Shown here piece after piece: positions 10,465 to 23,100 of a stretch of 64,000 nucleotides of DNA. The notes beneath the pieces were generated by a model that did not search any database, was not told the DNA's origin, and saw only the letters and a program-made list of their open reading frames with translations. Location of the stretch: contig JAHLKG010000025.1 of NCBI GenBank assembly GCA_025526995.1, forward strand, positions 186,001 to 250,000, written 5' to 3'. A program made the position numbers and the translations under genes. Position 1 is the first letter of the stretch. The number at the start of each line of letters is the position of its first letter. Source of the stretch: Powellomyces hirtus (Eukaryota > Chytridiomycota > Chytridiomycetes > Spizellomycetales > Powellomycetaceae).

Positions 10465-13400
10465 ATGGCTGGCGACTCTGACATCCGAGTGTCCATTGAG
10501 AGGTTCACTGGGGAGAACTTTCACCTTTGGAAGTTGAAAATGAAGATGCTGTTGATTGAGAAGGGACTTTGGGATGCCATCGACATCAAGGACGGCTCTG
10601 GAACTGCCAAGGCCACCAACACAGCATCAGACGACTGGATACGTCGAGATGAGAGAGCTCTGGCTCTGCTGATCATGTCTTTGAATGATGAGCAATTGAT
10701 GCATGTTCATGAGGCCGAATCCGCCCTTGAAGCATGGGAAAAGCTGACGGAGGTGCATGAGAAGAAGGGGGTTGCCAACAGACACTTCCTGAGACGTCGG
10801 TTCCTCACTGTGACAATGGACCCAACTGATTCCATGACCATCCACATCAACAAGATCAAGAGGATGACCCAGGAACTTGCAGCCATCGGAGCTCCCGTTT
10901 CTGAGGAGGACCATGTGTTCTCCTTGCTCTCTTCCCTTCCAGAAGCCTTTGACACCCTTGTGATGACTCTGGAGTCGACCAGTGAGAAGCTGGACTTGGC
11001 TTTTGTGACATCCAGGCTGTTGCAGGAGGAAATGAGGCGTGCAGATGGAAAGAAGAACTCTGGAAAGGCAGCAAAAGCCTTCTTCACACAAGCTGACACC
11101 AAAGGGAATGCTCAGAAGACCAACAAGGCTGGGGGAAAGCCAGATTGGAAGAAGGAGGCAGTCTGTCACTACTGCAACAAGAGGGGCCACATCAAGAAGG
11201 AATGCCACAAGAGGGCAGCAGACGAGAAGAAGGGCCTAAACCAGGCCAACTCGACTCAACAGATGCCTGGAGGCTTTGCTTTCACCACCATTGGAACTCA
11301 GATGCCATCCCTGACATCCAACACTTGGATTTTGGACTCAGGAGCCTCTCAGCACATGACTGGCCGCAGAGAGCTGTTTGGGGACTATGAGAAGATGTCT
11401 CCTGTCGCCATTGAGATGGCAGACAATCACACATTGGAAGCTGTGGGGCATGGAACGCTTCACACATGGGTGATCAACACAGAGGGGAAGACAGTGCCCC
11501 TGCAAATCCAGAACTGCTGGCACGTCCCCAAGATGACCAAGAACCTCCTATCACTGGCTCGCCTTGCCAAAGCTGGAGCTTGTTTTGAAGTGGGACCACA
11601 GGCTGCTCGGATCATTGCAAAGGATGGGATGGCTTTCCTTGCCAAAGAGAACCAATTTGTCTACACATTCGAGACAACACATGGGCAGGCAAATGCTGGC
11701 ATTGCCCACAATGTTGGAAGGGACACAACAAGTCAGGACTTGTCCCTATGGCATCAGAGACTCGGCCATTTGAACGTTGCAGACATTGGAAGGCTCACCA
11801 AGCTTGCCAAGGGCGTTCAAACCAGTGGGAGCTTGAGCATTTGTGACACTTGTGCACTCAGCAAAGCAAGCAGAGCGCCATTCCCCAAGGCACAGGCCTC
11901 CAGAGCATCAGAGAAGCTGGGATTGATCCACACAGATGTCTGGGGACCAGTTGAACCACCCACAATCACTGGATATCGCTATTTCGTCACATTCATTGAT
12001 GACAAGACGAGATATTTCCATGTTTGCCTTATGAAGACCAAGGCAGAAGTTGCTAGGCACTATCAGGAGCTGGAAGCAGCACTCGTCCCCCTACATGGAA
12101 AGCAGATCAAAGCTGTCAGATCCGACCCAGGAGGCGAGTACATGAGCAACTTGCTAAGGGACCACTTCAAGGAGAAGGGCACACAGCATCAGAGGAGTTC
12201 AGTAAATACTCCACAGCAAAATGGTGTTGCTGAACGAGCCAACCGTACCCTTGTGGAGATGGGGAGATGTTTGTTGAAGCAGTCAGGCTTGGACAAGCGT
12301 TTCTGGGGAGAAGCAATCATGACAGCAGTCTATCTGAGGAACAGATCTCCCACTGTTGCATGCCCCAAGACGCCTTATGAGATGTTCCATGGTATCCCAC
12401 CATCTCTGGGACATTTGAGGACGTTTGGTTGCATTGCCTATGCCTACATTCAACCCAACAAGCGCCAGAAGCTGGATGATGCTGCCGTCAAGTGCATCAT
12501 GCTGGGGTATAGCTCCCACAGCAAGGAATACCGGCTTATGGACATACAGACTAAGAAGATCCTGTTCTCCAGAAGTGTCAAATTCGATGAGAAGAGCTTC
12601 ATTCCATCCCTCCAGTCTGCTCAGACGCCCCAAGTGCCTGCTGAGAGCCTGGAAGTGGGAATTGGGCCTGAAATGAAGCTGCAGGATGTCAGTGACGAGC
12701 TGCAGGATGTCAGTGACGACTCTGAGGACACAGCCATGTCAGAGGGAGAGGAGAACATGAGGGAACGGACCCCTGAGCCGTCCTCTGACTATGAGAGTGC
12801 TGCAGAGCCTTCTCCAACCCCCAAAAGACTCAGGAAGCCGCCAGGAGAGTGGTGGAAGGCTTCAAGCAACGCTGCAAACGTTGCTGCAGTTGCCTATGCT
12901 GTCTCCTTTGTCTCAAACGAGCCCACAAGCTACAAGGAGAGCCAGACCATGCCAGATGCTTCACAATGGCGTCAGGCTGCTCAGGAAGAGATGGATGCTC
13001 TTGCCAAGAATGGGACATGGCAACGTGTGGACCTGCCAAGGGGCAGAAAAGCTATTGGATGCAAGTGGGTCTTCAAACGAAAGCTGAAGGACACAGGAGA
13101 GCTTGACAGATACAAGGCAAGACTTGTTGCCAAGGGATTTTCTCAGAGAGAGGGATTGGACTATCAGGAGACGTTTGCTCCTGTTGCCAAGTTTGGTCCC
13201 ATGAGACTGCTGTTCTCCATCATTGCCACAGATGACTTGGAGGCACATCAGATGGACGTGAAGGCAGCATTCTTGCAAGGGGATCTGGACTATGTGATCT
13301 ACATGCGCCAACCGGAGGGCTTTGAGGATTCCAAGCATCCAGGACGGGTCTGCAAGCTTGGGAGACCCCTCTACGGCCTCAAGCAATCAGCAAGGCGCTT

Positions 13401-14496
13401 CAACCACAAGATAGACCACAAACTGAAGTCTATGGGCTTTGTGCAGTCGACTGCAGAGCCTTGCATGTACTACAGGAGTCAGAATGGGACAACAGAGTAC
13501 ATTCTGATCTATGTGGACGACCTCATTGTGGCCTCATCAAGCAAGGAACAGCTGGGGGATGTCAAGAAGGAGCTGAGGCGAGCTTTTGAGATGACAGACC
13601 TTGGAGAGCTGAATTACTTCCTTGGGATTCACATCAGACGGAGCAGAAGCACCCGCACCATCTGGTTGTCTCAGAAGAAGTATGTTGAAGAGGTCGTTTC
13701 GAAATTCAACATGGGAGATGCCAAGGTTCATGCCACGCCTATGGAACATGGACTGCACCTCAGAAACAACATGGCACCTCAGAATGAGACGGATGAGCTG
13801 GAGATGAGCTCTGTGCCATACAGGAATGCAGTGGGCAGTTTGATCTATGCCATGCTAGGAACACGCCCTGACATTGCTGCTGCAGTTGGAATTGTGTCCA
13901 AGTACCTTGCAAAGCCTGGAAAGGAGCATTGGAGTGCTGCCAAGCGGATCATCAGATACCTGAAGGGCACAAGCGAACTTGGAATCCTTCTGGGAGGCAA
14001 AGAGAATGTCTCTGAGCCCAGGAAGCTGGTTGGATACTCGGATTCCGACTATGCTGGATGTTTGGACACAAGGAGATCAACCACTGGATTCATCTTCATG
14101 TTCAACGGGCCTATCACCTGGCAATCCAAGCGGCAGACCACTGTAGCTCTTTCAAGCACGGAAGCAGAGTACATGGCACTAGCCCAGTGCACCAAGGAAG
14201 CTGTTTGGCTTCGTCTGCTTGCAGGGGAGCTCGGATTCAAGCAGGATGGACCCACAATGCTCTTTGAGGACAACCAGGGTGCCATTGCTCTTGCTAAGAA
14301 CCCGACATTGCATGCCAGCACCAAACACATTGAAGTGAGGTACCACTTTATCAGAGAAGCACTAGGACGCTTGGAGATTGCATTAGAGTATCTCTCGACT
14401 CAGGACATGGTTGCAGACATCTTGACAAAACCACTGGCTAGGGATCAGTTCTTGAAACTGAGGGACGCCTGTGGGATCACAAAACATGTTTCGTGA
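10465..14496 (+). CDS. Copia-A Gag-Pol polyprotein, unit 2 (intact)
   Basis: A single 1343-residue polyprotein of a Ty1/copia element. In order: UBN2-type Gag core (about residues 15-190); CCHC zinc knuckle (about 235-250); aspartic protease with DSGAS at about 291; pre-integrase HHCC domain (LWHQRLGHL, about 430); integrase catalytic residues near D491, D554 and E590 (D,D-35-E spacing); an acidic linker with the duplicated LQDVSDE repeat; RT with YVDD at 1016-1019; and RNase H with SDSDYAG, TEAEYMA and EDNQGAI. Order PR-INT-RT-RH defines copia. ATG 10465 is chosen because the frame upstream of it has only non-ATG codons. There is no stop or frameshift and every catalytic motif is present, so this is the only copy here that looks autonomous. 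It has A for T in the conserved MDVKTAFLQ motif. Flanking LTRs differ at only a few sites. Confidence 0.95.
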   Translation: MAGDSDIRVSIERFTGENFHLWKLKMKMLLIEKGLWDAIDIKDGSGTAKATNTASDDWIRRDERALALLIMSLNDEQLMHVHEAESALEAWEKLTEVHEKKGVANRHFLRRRFLTVTMDPTDSMTIHINKIKRMTQELAAIGAPVSEEDHVFSLLSSLPEAFDTLVMTLESTSEKLDLAFVTSRLLQEEMRRADGKKNSGKAAKAFFTQADTKGNAQKTNKAGGKPDWKKEAVCHYCNKRGHIKKECHKRAADEKKGLNQANSTQQMPGGFAFTTIGTQMPSLTSNTWILDSGASQHMTGRRELFGDYEKMSPVAIEMADNHTLEAVGHGTLHTWVINTEGKTVPLQIQNCWHVPKMTKNLLSLARLAKAGACFEVGPQAARIIAKDGMAFLAKENQFVYTFETTHGQANAGIAHNVGRDTTSQDLSLWHQRLGHLNVADIGRLTKLAKGVQTSGSLSICDTCALSKASRAPFPKAQASRASEKLGLIHTDVWGPVEPPTITGYRYFVTFIDDKTRYFHVCLMKTKAEVARHYQELEAALVPLHGKQIKAVRSDPGGEYMSNLLRDHFKEKGTQHQRSSVNTPQQNGVAERANRTLVEMGRCLLKQSGLDKRFWGEAIMTAVYLRNRSPTVACPKTPYEMFHGIPPSLGHLRTFGCIAYAYIQPNKRQKLDDAAVKCIMLGYSSHSKEYRLMDIQTKKILFSRSVKFDEKSFIPSLQSAQTPQVPAESLEVGIGPEMKLQDVSDELQDVSDDSEDTAMSEGEENMRERTPEPSSDYESAAEPSPTPKRLRKPPGEWWKASSNAANVAAVAYAVSFVSNEPTSYKESQTMPDASQWRQAAQEEMDALAKNGTWQRVDLPRGRKAIGCKWVFKRKLKDTGELDRYKARLVAKGFSQREGLDYQETFAPVAKFGPMRLLFSIIATDDLEAHQMDVKAAFLQGDLDYVIYMRQPEGFEDSKHPGRVCKLGRPLYGLKQSARRFNHKIDHKLKSMGFVQSTAEPCMYYRSQNGTTEYILIYVDDLIVASSSKEQLGDVKKELRRAFEMTDLGELNYFLGIHIRRSRSTRTIWLSQKKYVEEVVSKFNMGDAKVHATPMEHGLHLRNNMAPQNETDELEMSSVPYRNAVGSLIYAMLGTRPDIAAAVGIVSKYLAKPGKEHWSAAKRIIRYLKGTSELGILLGGKENVSEPRKLVGYSDSDYAGCLDTRRSTTGFIFMFNGPITWQSKRQTTVALSSTEAEYMALAQCTKEAVWLRLLAGELGFKQDGPTMLFEDNQGAIALAKNPTLHASTKHIEVRYHFIREALGRLEIALEYLSTQDMVADILTKPLARDQFLKLRDACGITKHVS

Positions 14497-14503
14497 GTGG
14501 GAG

Positions 14504-15003
14504 TGTTGGAATCTACCTGTGGGCACCTCTGGGAGGACTTAGAGCACACGGGACATGTGGGAGGACATCCACTTGTGTCTAGAATGGTCTGGAATGGTCC
14601 AGAATGGTCTAGAACGATCCAGAATAGCTGGAGAGGGCCTGGGAAGGCCTAGAACACGTCTGGAGCGCTGATAGAAGCGCCAAGAAAAGGCAAAAAGACA
14701 CCCTGTGATTGGGAACAATACTAGGCCAGGCCAGGGCCGTCTTGGCCAAGCTAGGGCACAGTTAGATTGTCACTACACATGTACTATGATCCAAATTGTT
14801 ATAAAAGGACGCCCTCTGGGCATCCCCAACCAATATAATAACAGTCCAACACACTCTACTTGTCTAGTACACTCTGCCAAACACCACAGGCGACCTTCCC
14901 TACCTTGGGAAGCACCTTCAGACCCTCTGCAAGTCTTGACAACACCCTAGCAACCTATCTGGTATGCTGAGTTCCTGTTTGTAGATGTCAAGACGTCTCA
15001 ACA
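14504..15003 (+). repeat. Copia-A LTR 4 of plus array
   Basis: A 500-bp LTR shared between units 2 and 3. Compared with LTR 3 it carries a handful of substitutions, for example GGCATCCCC for GGCACCCCC and ACACCC for ACAACC. Confidence 0.95.
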
Positions 15004-15282
15004 GGTTATGAGCCCTGACACAGCTGTCTGAACATTACTGACTCCACCTCTATCCCTATCTGGGAAACACGTCACTGTGCCTATCGCTGGTACTGCTGAG
15101 GACTTGGAGAACTGTTTGAGCACTCAAGAAGCCTAGATAGCAGGCATAGGACACCTGCATCTGACCATCAAACAAGCTATTGTCTGGACTGGACTGGACT
15201 GAAGTGGATTTCCTAGAGCAGGTTCTGACCACTTGCGGTTGAACACTGGGACTATCCCATTTTGCCACACTCTTTGCACAAG

Positions 15283-18200
15283 AAGGCTGGCGACTCTGAC
15301 ATCCGAGTGTCCATTGAGAGGTTCACGGGGGAGAACTTTCACCTTTGGAAGTTGAAAATGAAGATGCTGTTGATTGAGAAGGGACTTTGGGTTGCCATTG
15401 ACATCAAGGACGGCTCTGGAACTGCCAAGGCCACCAACACAGCATCAGACGACTGGATACGTCGAGATGAGAGAGCTCTGGCTCTGCTGATCATGTCTTC
15501 GAATGATGAGCAATTGATGCATGTTCATGAGGCCAAATCCGCCCTTGAAGCATGGGAAAAGCTGAGGGAGGTGCATGAGAAGAAGGGGGTTGCCAACAGA
15601 CACTTCCTGAGACGTTGGTTCCTCACTGTGACAATGGACCCAACTGATTCCATGACCATCCACATCAACAAGATCAAGAGGATGACCCAGGAACTTGCAG
15701 CCATCGGAGCTCCCGTTTCTGAGGAGGACCATGTGTTCTCCTTGCTCTCTTCCCTTCCAGAAGCCTTTGACACCCTTGTGATGACTCTGGAGTCGACCAG
15801 TGAGAAGCTGGACTTGGCTTTTGTGACATCCAGGCTGTTGCAGGAGGCAATGAGGCGTGCAGATGGAAAGAAGAACTCTGGAAAGGCAGCAAAAGCCTTC
15901 TTCACACAAGCTGACACCAAAGGGAATGCTCAGAAGACCAACAAGGCTGGGGGAAAGCCAGATTGGAAGAAGGAGGCAGTCTGTCACTACTGCAACAAGA
16001 AGGGCCACATCAAGAAGGAATGCCACAAGAGGGCAGCAGACGAGAAGAAGGGCCTAAACCAGGCCAACTCGACTCAACAGATGCCTGGAGGCTTTGCTTT
16101 CACCACTATTGGAACTCAGATGCCATCCCTGACATCCAACACTTGGATTTTGGACTCAGGAGCCTCTCAGCACATGACTGGCCGCAGAGAGCTGTTTGGG
16201 GACTATGAGAAGATGTCTCCTGTCGCCATTGAGATGGCAGACAATCACACATTGGAAGCTGTGGGGCATGGAACGCTTCACACATGGGTGATCAACACAG
16301 AGGGGAAGACAGTGCCCCTGCAAATCCAGAACTGCTGGCACGTCCCCAAGATGACCAAGAACCTCCTATCACTGGCTCGCCTTGCCAAAGCTGGAGCTTG
16401 TTTTGAAGTGGGACCACAGGCTGCTCGGATCATTGCAAAGGGTGGGACGGCTTTCCTTGCCAAAGAGAACCAATTTGTCTACACATTCGAGACAACACAT
16501 GGGCAGGCAAATGCTGGCATTGCCCACAATGTTGGAAGGGACACAACAAGTCAGGACTTGTCCCTATGGCATCAGAGACTCGGCCATTTGAACGTTGCAG
16601 ACATTGGAAGGCTCACCAAGCTTGCCAAGGGCGTTCAAACCAGTGGGAGCTTGAGCATTTGTGACACTTGTGCACTGAGCAAAGCAAGCAGAGCGCCATT
16701 CCCCAAGGCACAGGCCTCCAGAGCATCAGAGAAGCTGGGATTGATCCACACAGATGTCTGGGGACCAGTTGAACCACCCACAATCACTGGATATCGCTAT
16801 TTCGTCACATTCATTGATGACAAGACGAGATATTTCCATGTTTGCCTTATGAAGACCAAGGCAGAAGTTGCTAGGCACTATCAGGAGCTGGAAGCAGCAC
16901 TCGTCCCCCTACATGGAAAGCAGATCAAAGCTGTCAGATCCGACCCAGGAGGCGAGTACATGAGCAACTTGCTAAGGGACCACTTCAAGGAGAAGGGCAC
17001 ACAGCATCAGAGGAGTTCAGTAAATACTCCACAGCAAAATGGTGTTGCTGAACGAGCCAACCGTACCCTTGTGGAGATGGGGAGATGTTTGTTGAAGCAG
17101 TCAGGCTTGGACAAGCGTTTCTGGGGAGAAGCAATCATGACAGCAGTCTATCTGAGGAACAGATCTCCCACTGTTGCATGCCCCAAGACGCCTTATGAGA
17201 TGTTCCATGGTATCCCACCATCTCTGGGACATTTGAGGACGTTTGGTTGCATTGCCTATGCCTACATTCAACCCAACAAGCGCCAGAAGCTGGATGATGC
17301 TGCCGTCAAGTGCATCATGCTGGGGTATAGCTCCCACAGCAAGGAATACCGGCTTATGGACATACAGACTAAGAAGATCCTGTTCTCCAGAAGTGTCAAA
17401 TTCGATGAGAAGAGCTTCATTCCATCCCTCCAGTCTGCTCAGACGCCCCAAGTGCCTGCTGAGAGCCTGGAAGTGGGAATTGGGCCTGAAATGAAGCTGC
17501 AGGATGTCAGTGACGAGCTGCAGGATGTCAGTGACGACTCTGAGGACACAGCCATGTCAGAGGGAGAGGAGAACATGAGGGAACGGACCCCTGAGCCGTC
17601 CTCTGACTATGAGAGTGCTGCAGAGCCTTCTCCAACACCCAAAAGACTCAGGAAGCCGCCAGGAGAGTGGTGGAAGGCTTCAAGCAACGCTGCAAACGTT
17701 GCTGCAGTTGCCTATGCTGTCTCCTTTGTCTCAAACGAGCCCACAAGCTACAAGGAGAGCCAGACCATGCCAGATGCTTCACAATGGCGTCAGGCTGCTC
17801 AGGAAGAGATGGATGCTCTTGCCAAGAATGGGACATGGCAACGTGTGGACCTGCCAAGGGGCAGAAAAGCTATTGGATGCAAGTGGGTCTTCAAACAAAA
17901 GCTGAAGGACACAGGAGAGCTTGACAGATACAAGGCAAGACTTGTTGCCAAGGGATTTTCTCAGAGAGAGGGATTGGACTATCAGGAGACGTTTGCTCCT
18001 GTTGCCAAGTTTGGTCCCATGAGACTGCTGTTCTCCATCATTGCCACAGATGACTTGGAGGCACATCAGATGGACGTGAAGACAGCATTCTTGCAAGGGG
18101 ATCTGGACTATGTGATCTACATGCGCCAACCGGAGGGCTTTGAGGATTCCAAGCATCCAGGACGGGTCTGCAAGCTTGGGAGACCCCTCTACGGCCTCAA

Positions 18201-19314
18201 GCAATCAGCAAGGCGCTTCAACCACAAGATAGACCACAAACTGAAGTCTATGGGCTTTGTGCAGTCGACTGCAGAGCCTTGCATGTACTACAGGAGTCAG
18301 AATGGGACAACAGAGTACATTCTGATCTATGTGGACGACCTCATTGTGGCCTCATCAAGCAAGGAACAGCTGGGGGATGTCAAGAAGGAGCTGAGGCGAG
18401 CTTTTGAGATGACAGACCTTGGAGAGCTGAATTACTTCCTTGGGATTCACATCAGACGGAGCAGAAGCACCCGCACCATCTGGTTGTCTCAGAAGAAGTA
18501 TGTTGAAGAGGTCGTTTCGAAATTCAACATGGGAGATGCCAAGGTTCATGCCACGCCTATGGAACATGGACTGCACCTCAGAAACAACATGGCACCTCAG
18601 AATGAGACGGATGAGCTGGAGATGAGCTCTGTGCCATACAGGAATGCAGTGGGCAGTTTGATCTATGCCATGCTAGGAACACGCCCTGACATTGCTGCTG
18701 CAGTTGGAATTGTGTCCAAGTACCTTGCAAAGCCTGGAAAGGAGCATTGGAGTGCTGCCAAGCGGATCATCAGATACCTGAAGGGCACAAGCGAACTTGG
18801 AATCCTTCTGGGAGGCAAAGAGAATGTCTCTGAGCCCAGGAAGCTGGTTGGATACTCGGATTCCGACTATGCTGGATGTTTGGACACAAGGAGATCAACC
18901 ACTGGATTCATCTTCATGTTCAACGGGCCTATCACCTGGCAATCCAAGCGGCAGACCACTGTAGCTCTTTCAAGCACGGAAGCAGAGTACATGGCACTAG
19001 CCCAGTGCACCAAGGAAGCTGTTTGGCTTCGTCTGCTTGCAGGGGAGCTCGGATTCAAGCAGGATGGACCCACAATGCTCTTTGAGGACAACCAGGGTGC
19101 CATTGCTCTTGCTAAGAACCCGACATTGCATGCCAGCACCAAACACATTGAAGTGAGGTACCACTTTATCAGAGAAGCACTAGGACGCTTGGAGATTGCA
19201 TTAGAGTATCTCTCGACTCAGGACATGGTTGCAGACATCTTGACAAAACCACTGGCTAGGGATCAGTTCTTGAAACTGAGGGACGCCTGTGGGATCACAA
19301 AACATGTTTCGTGA
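15283..19314 (+). pseudogene. Copia-A gag-pol, unit 3 (start codon lost)
   Basis: The frame is open through all Gag, protease, integrase, RT and RNase H motifs to the normal TGA at 19314, but the ATG used by the other copies is AAG at 15283-15285. The next in-frame ATG is at 15358, which would remove about 25 Gag residues. It shares a set of further changes with unit 4, including V for D after KGLW, SSN for SLN, W for R before FLTVTM, and A for E in the QEEMRR motif. The two units were therefore copied from one another as DNA. Confidence 0.9.
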
Positions 19315-19321
19315 GTGGGAG

Positions 19322-19821
19322 TGTTGGAATCTACCTGTGGGCACCTCTGGGAGGACTTAGAGCACACGGGACATGTGGGAGGACATCCACTTGTGTCTAG
19401 AATGGTCTGGAATGGTCCAGAATGGTCTAGAACGATCCAGAATAGCTGGAGAGGGCCTGGGAAGGCCTAGAACACGTCTGGAGCGCTGATAGAAGCGCCA
19501 AGAAAAGGCAAAAAGACACCCTGTGATTGGGAACAATACTAGGCCAGGCCAGGGCCGTCTTGGCCAAGCTAGGGCACAGTTAGATTGTCACTACACATGT
19601 ACTATGATCCAAATTGTTATAAAAGGACGCCCTCTGGGCATCCCCAACCAATATAATAACAGTCCAACACACTCTACTTGTCTAGTACACTCTGCCAAAC
19701 ACCACAGGCGACCTTCCCTACCTTGGGAAGCACCTTCAGACCCTCTGCAAGTCTTGACAACACCCTAGCAACCTATCTGGTATGCTGAGTTCCTGTTTGT
19801 AGATGTCAAGACGTCTCAACA
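19322..19821 (+). repeat. Copia-A LTR 5 of plus array
   Basis: A 500-bp LTR shared between units 3 and 4, very close to LTR 4 (same ACACCC and GGCATCCCC variants). Confidence 0.95.
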
Positions 19822-20100
19822 GGTTATGAGCCCTGACACAGCTGTCTGAACATTACTGACTCCACCTCTATCCCTATCTGGGAAACACGTCACTGTGCCT
19901 ATCGCTGGTACTGCTGAGGACTTGGAGAACTGTTTGAGCACTCAAGAAGCCTAGATAGCAGGCATAGGACACCTGCATCTGACCATCAAACAAGCTATTG
20001 TCTGGACTGGACTGGACTGAAGTGGATTTCCTAGAGCAGGTTCTGACCACTTGCGGTTGAACACTGGGACTATCCCATTTTGCCACACTCTTTGCACAAG

Positions 20101-23100
20101 AAGGCTGGCGACTCTGACATCCGAGTGTCCATTGAGAGGTTCACGGGGGAGAACTTTCACCTTTGGAAGTTGAAAATGAAGATGCTGTTGATTGAGAAGG
20201 GACTTTGGGTTGCCATTGACATCAAGGACGGCTCTGGAACTGCCAAGGCCACCAACACAGCATCAGACGACTGGATACGTCGAGATGAGAGAGCTCTGGC
20301 TCTGCTGATCATGTCTTCGAATGATGAGCAATTGATGCATGTTCATGAGGCCAAATCCGCCCTTGAAGCATGGGAAAAGCTGAGGGAGGTGCATGAGAAG
20401 AAGGGGGTTGCCAACAGACACTTCCTGAGACGTTGGTTCCTCACTGTGACAATGGACCCAACTGATTCCATGACCATCCACATCAACAAGATCAAGAGGA
20501 TGACCCAGGAACTTGCAGCCATCGGAGCTCCCGTTTCTGAGGAGGACCATGTGTTCTCCTTGCTCTCTTCCCTTCCAGAAGCCTTTGACACCCTTGTGAT
20601 GACTCTGGAGTCGACCAGTGAGAAGCTGGACTTGGCTTTTGTGACATCCAGGCTGTTGCAGGAGGCAATGAGGCGTGCAGATGGAAAGAAGAACTCTGGA
20701 AAGGCAGCAAAAGCCTTCTTCACACAAGCTGACACCAAAGGGAATGCTCAGAAGACCAACAAGGCTGGGGGAAAGCCAGATTGGAAGAAGGAGGCAGTCT
20801 GTCACTACTGCAACAAGAAGGGCCACATCAAGAAGGAATGCCACAAGAGGGCAGCAGACGAGAAGAAGGGCCTAAACCAGGCCAACTCGACTCAACAGAT
20901 GCCTGGAGGCTTTGCTTTCACCACTATTGGAACTCAGATGCCATCCCTGACATCCAACACTTGGATTTTGGACTCAGGAGCCTCTCAGCACATGACTGGC
21001 CGCAGAGAGCTGTTTGGGGACTATGAGAAGATGTCTCCTGTCGCCATTGAGATGGCAGACAATCACACATTGGAAGCTGTGGGGCATGGAACGCTTCACA
21101 CATGGGTGATCAACACAGAGGGGAAGACAGTGCCCCTGCAAATCCAGAACTGCTGGCACGTCCCCAAGATGACCAAGAACCTCCTATCACTGGCTCGCCT
21201 TGCCAAAGCTGGAGCTTGTTTTGAAGTGGGACCACAGGCTGCTCGGATCATTGCAAAGGGTGGGACGGCTTTCCTTGCCAAAGAGAACCAATTTGTCTAC
21301 ACATTCGAGACAACACATGGGCAGGCAAATGCTGGCATTGCCCACAATGTTGGAAGGGACACAACAAGTCAGGACTTGTCCCTATGGCATCAGAGACTCG
21401 GCCATTTGAACGTTGCAGACATTGGAAGGCTCACCAAGCTTGCCAAGGGCGTTCAAACCAGTGGGAGCTTGAGCATTTGTGACACTTGTGCACTGAGCAA
21501 AGCAAGCAGAGCGCCATTCCCCAAGGCACAGGCCTCCAGAGCATCAGAGAAGCTGGGATTGATCCACACAGATGTCTGGGGACCAGTTGAACCACCCACA
21601 ATCACTGGATATCGCTATTTCGTCACATTCATTGATGACAAGACGAGATATTTCCATGTTTGCCTTATGAAGACCAAGGCAGAAGTTGCTAGGCACTATC
21701 AGGAGCTGGAAGCAGCACTCGTCCCCCTACATGGAAAGCAGATCAAAGCTGTCAGATCCGACCCAGGAGGCGAGTACATGAGCAACTTGCTAAGGGACCA
21801 CTTCAAGGAGAAGGGCACACAGCATCAGAGGAGTTCAGTAAATACTCCACAGCAAAATGGTGTTGCTGAACGAGCCAACCGTACCCTTGTGGAGATGGGG
21901 AGATGTTTGTTGAAGCAGTCAGGCTTGGACAAGCGTTTCTGGGGAGAAGCAATCATGACAGCAGTCTATCTGAGGAACAGATCTCCCACTGTTGCATGCC
22001 CCAAGACGCCTTATGAGATGTTCCATGGTATCCCACCATCTCTGGGACATTTGAGGACGTTTGGTTGCATTGCCTATGCCTACATTCAACCCAACAAGCG
22101 CCAGAAGCTGGATGATGCTGCCGTCAAGTGCATCATGCTGGGGTATAGCTCCCACAGCAAGGAATACCGGCTTATGGACATACAGACTAAGAAGATCCTG
22201 TTCTCCAGAAGTGTCAAATTCGATGAGAAGAGCTTCATTCCATCCCTCCAGTCTGCTCAGACGCCCCAAGTGCCTGCTGAGAGCCTGGAAGTGGGAATTG
22301 GGCCTGAAATGAAGCTGCAGGATGTCAGTGACGAGCTGCAGGATGTCAGTGACGACTCTGAGGACACAGCCATGTCAGAGGGAGAGGAGAACATGAGGGA
22401 ACGGACCCCTGAGCCGTCCTCTGACTATGAGAGTGCTGCAGAGCCTTCTCCAACACCCAAAAGACTCAGGAAGCCGCCAGGAGAGTGGTGGAAGGCTTCA
22501 AGCAACGCTGCAAACGTTGCTGCAGTTGCCTATGCTGTCTCCTTTGTCTCAAACGAGCCCACAAGCTACAAGGAGAGCCAGACCATGCCAGATGCTTCAC
22601 AATGGCGTCAGGCTGCTCAGGAAGAGATGGATGCTCTTGCCAAGAATGGGACATGGCAACGTGTGGACCTGCCAAGGGGCAGAAAAGCTATTGGATGCAA
22701 GTGGGTCTTCAAACAAAAGCTGAAGGACACAGGAGAGCTTGACAGATACAAGGCAAGACTTGTTGCCAAGGGATTTTCTCAGAGAGAGGGATTGGACTAT
22801 CAGGAGACGTTTGCTCCTGTTGCCAAGTTTGGTCCCATGAGACTGCTGTTCTCCATCATTGCCACAGATGACTTGGAGGCACATCAGATGGACGTGAAGA
22901 CAGCATTCTTGCAAGGGGATCTGGACTATGTGATCTACATGCGCCAACCGGAGGGCTTTGAGGATTCCAAGCATCCAGGACGGGTCTGCAAGCTTGGGAG
23001 ACCCCTCTACGGCCTCAAGCAATCAGCAAGGCGCTTCAACCACAAGATAGACCACAAACTGAAGTCTATGGGCTTTGTGCAGTCGACTGCAGAGCCTTGC

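Noticed and set aside
10627..11208. Long antisense frames opposite Copia-A gag (about 193, 131 and 72 codons) seen in every copy
   Set aside because: They are shadows of the gag frame. Their persistence follows from the similarity of the copies, and they lack conserved domains.
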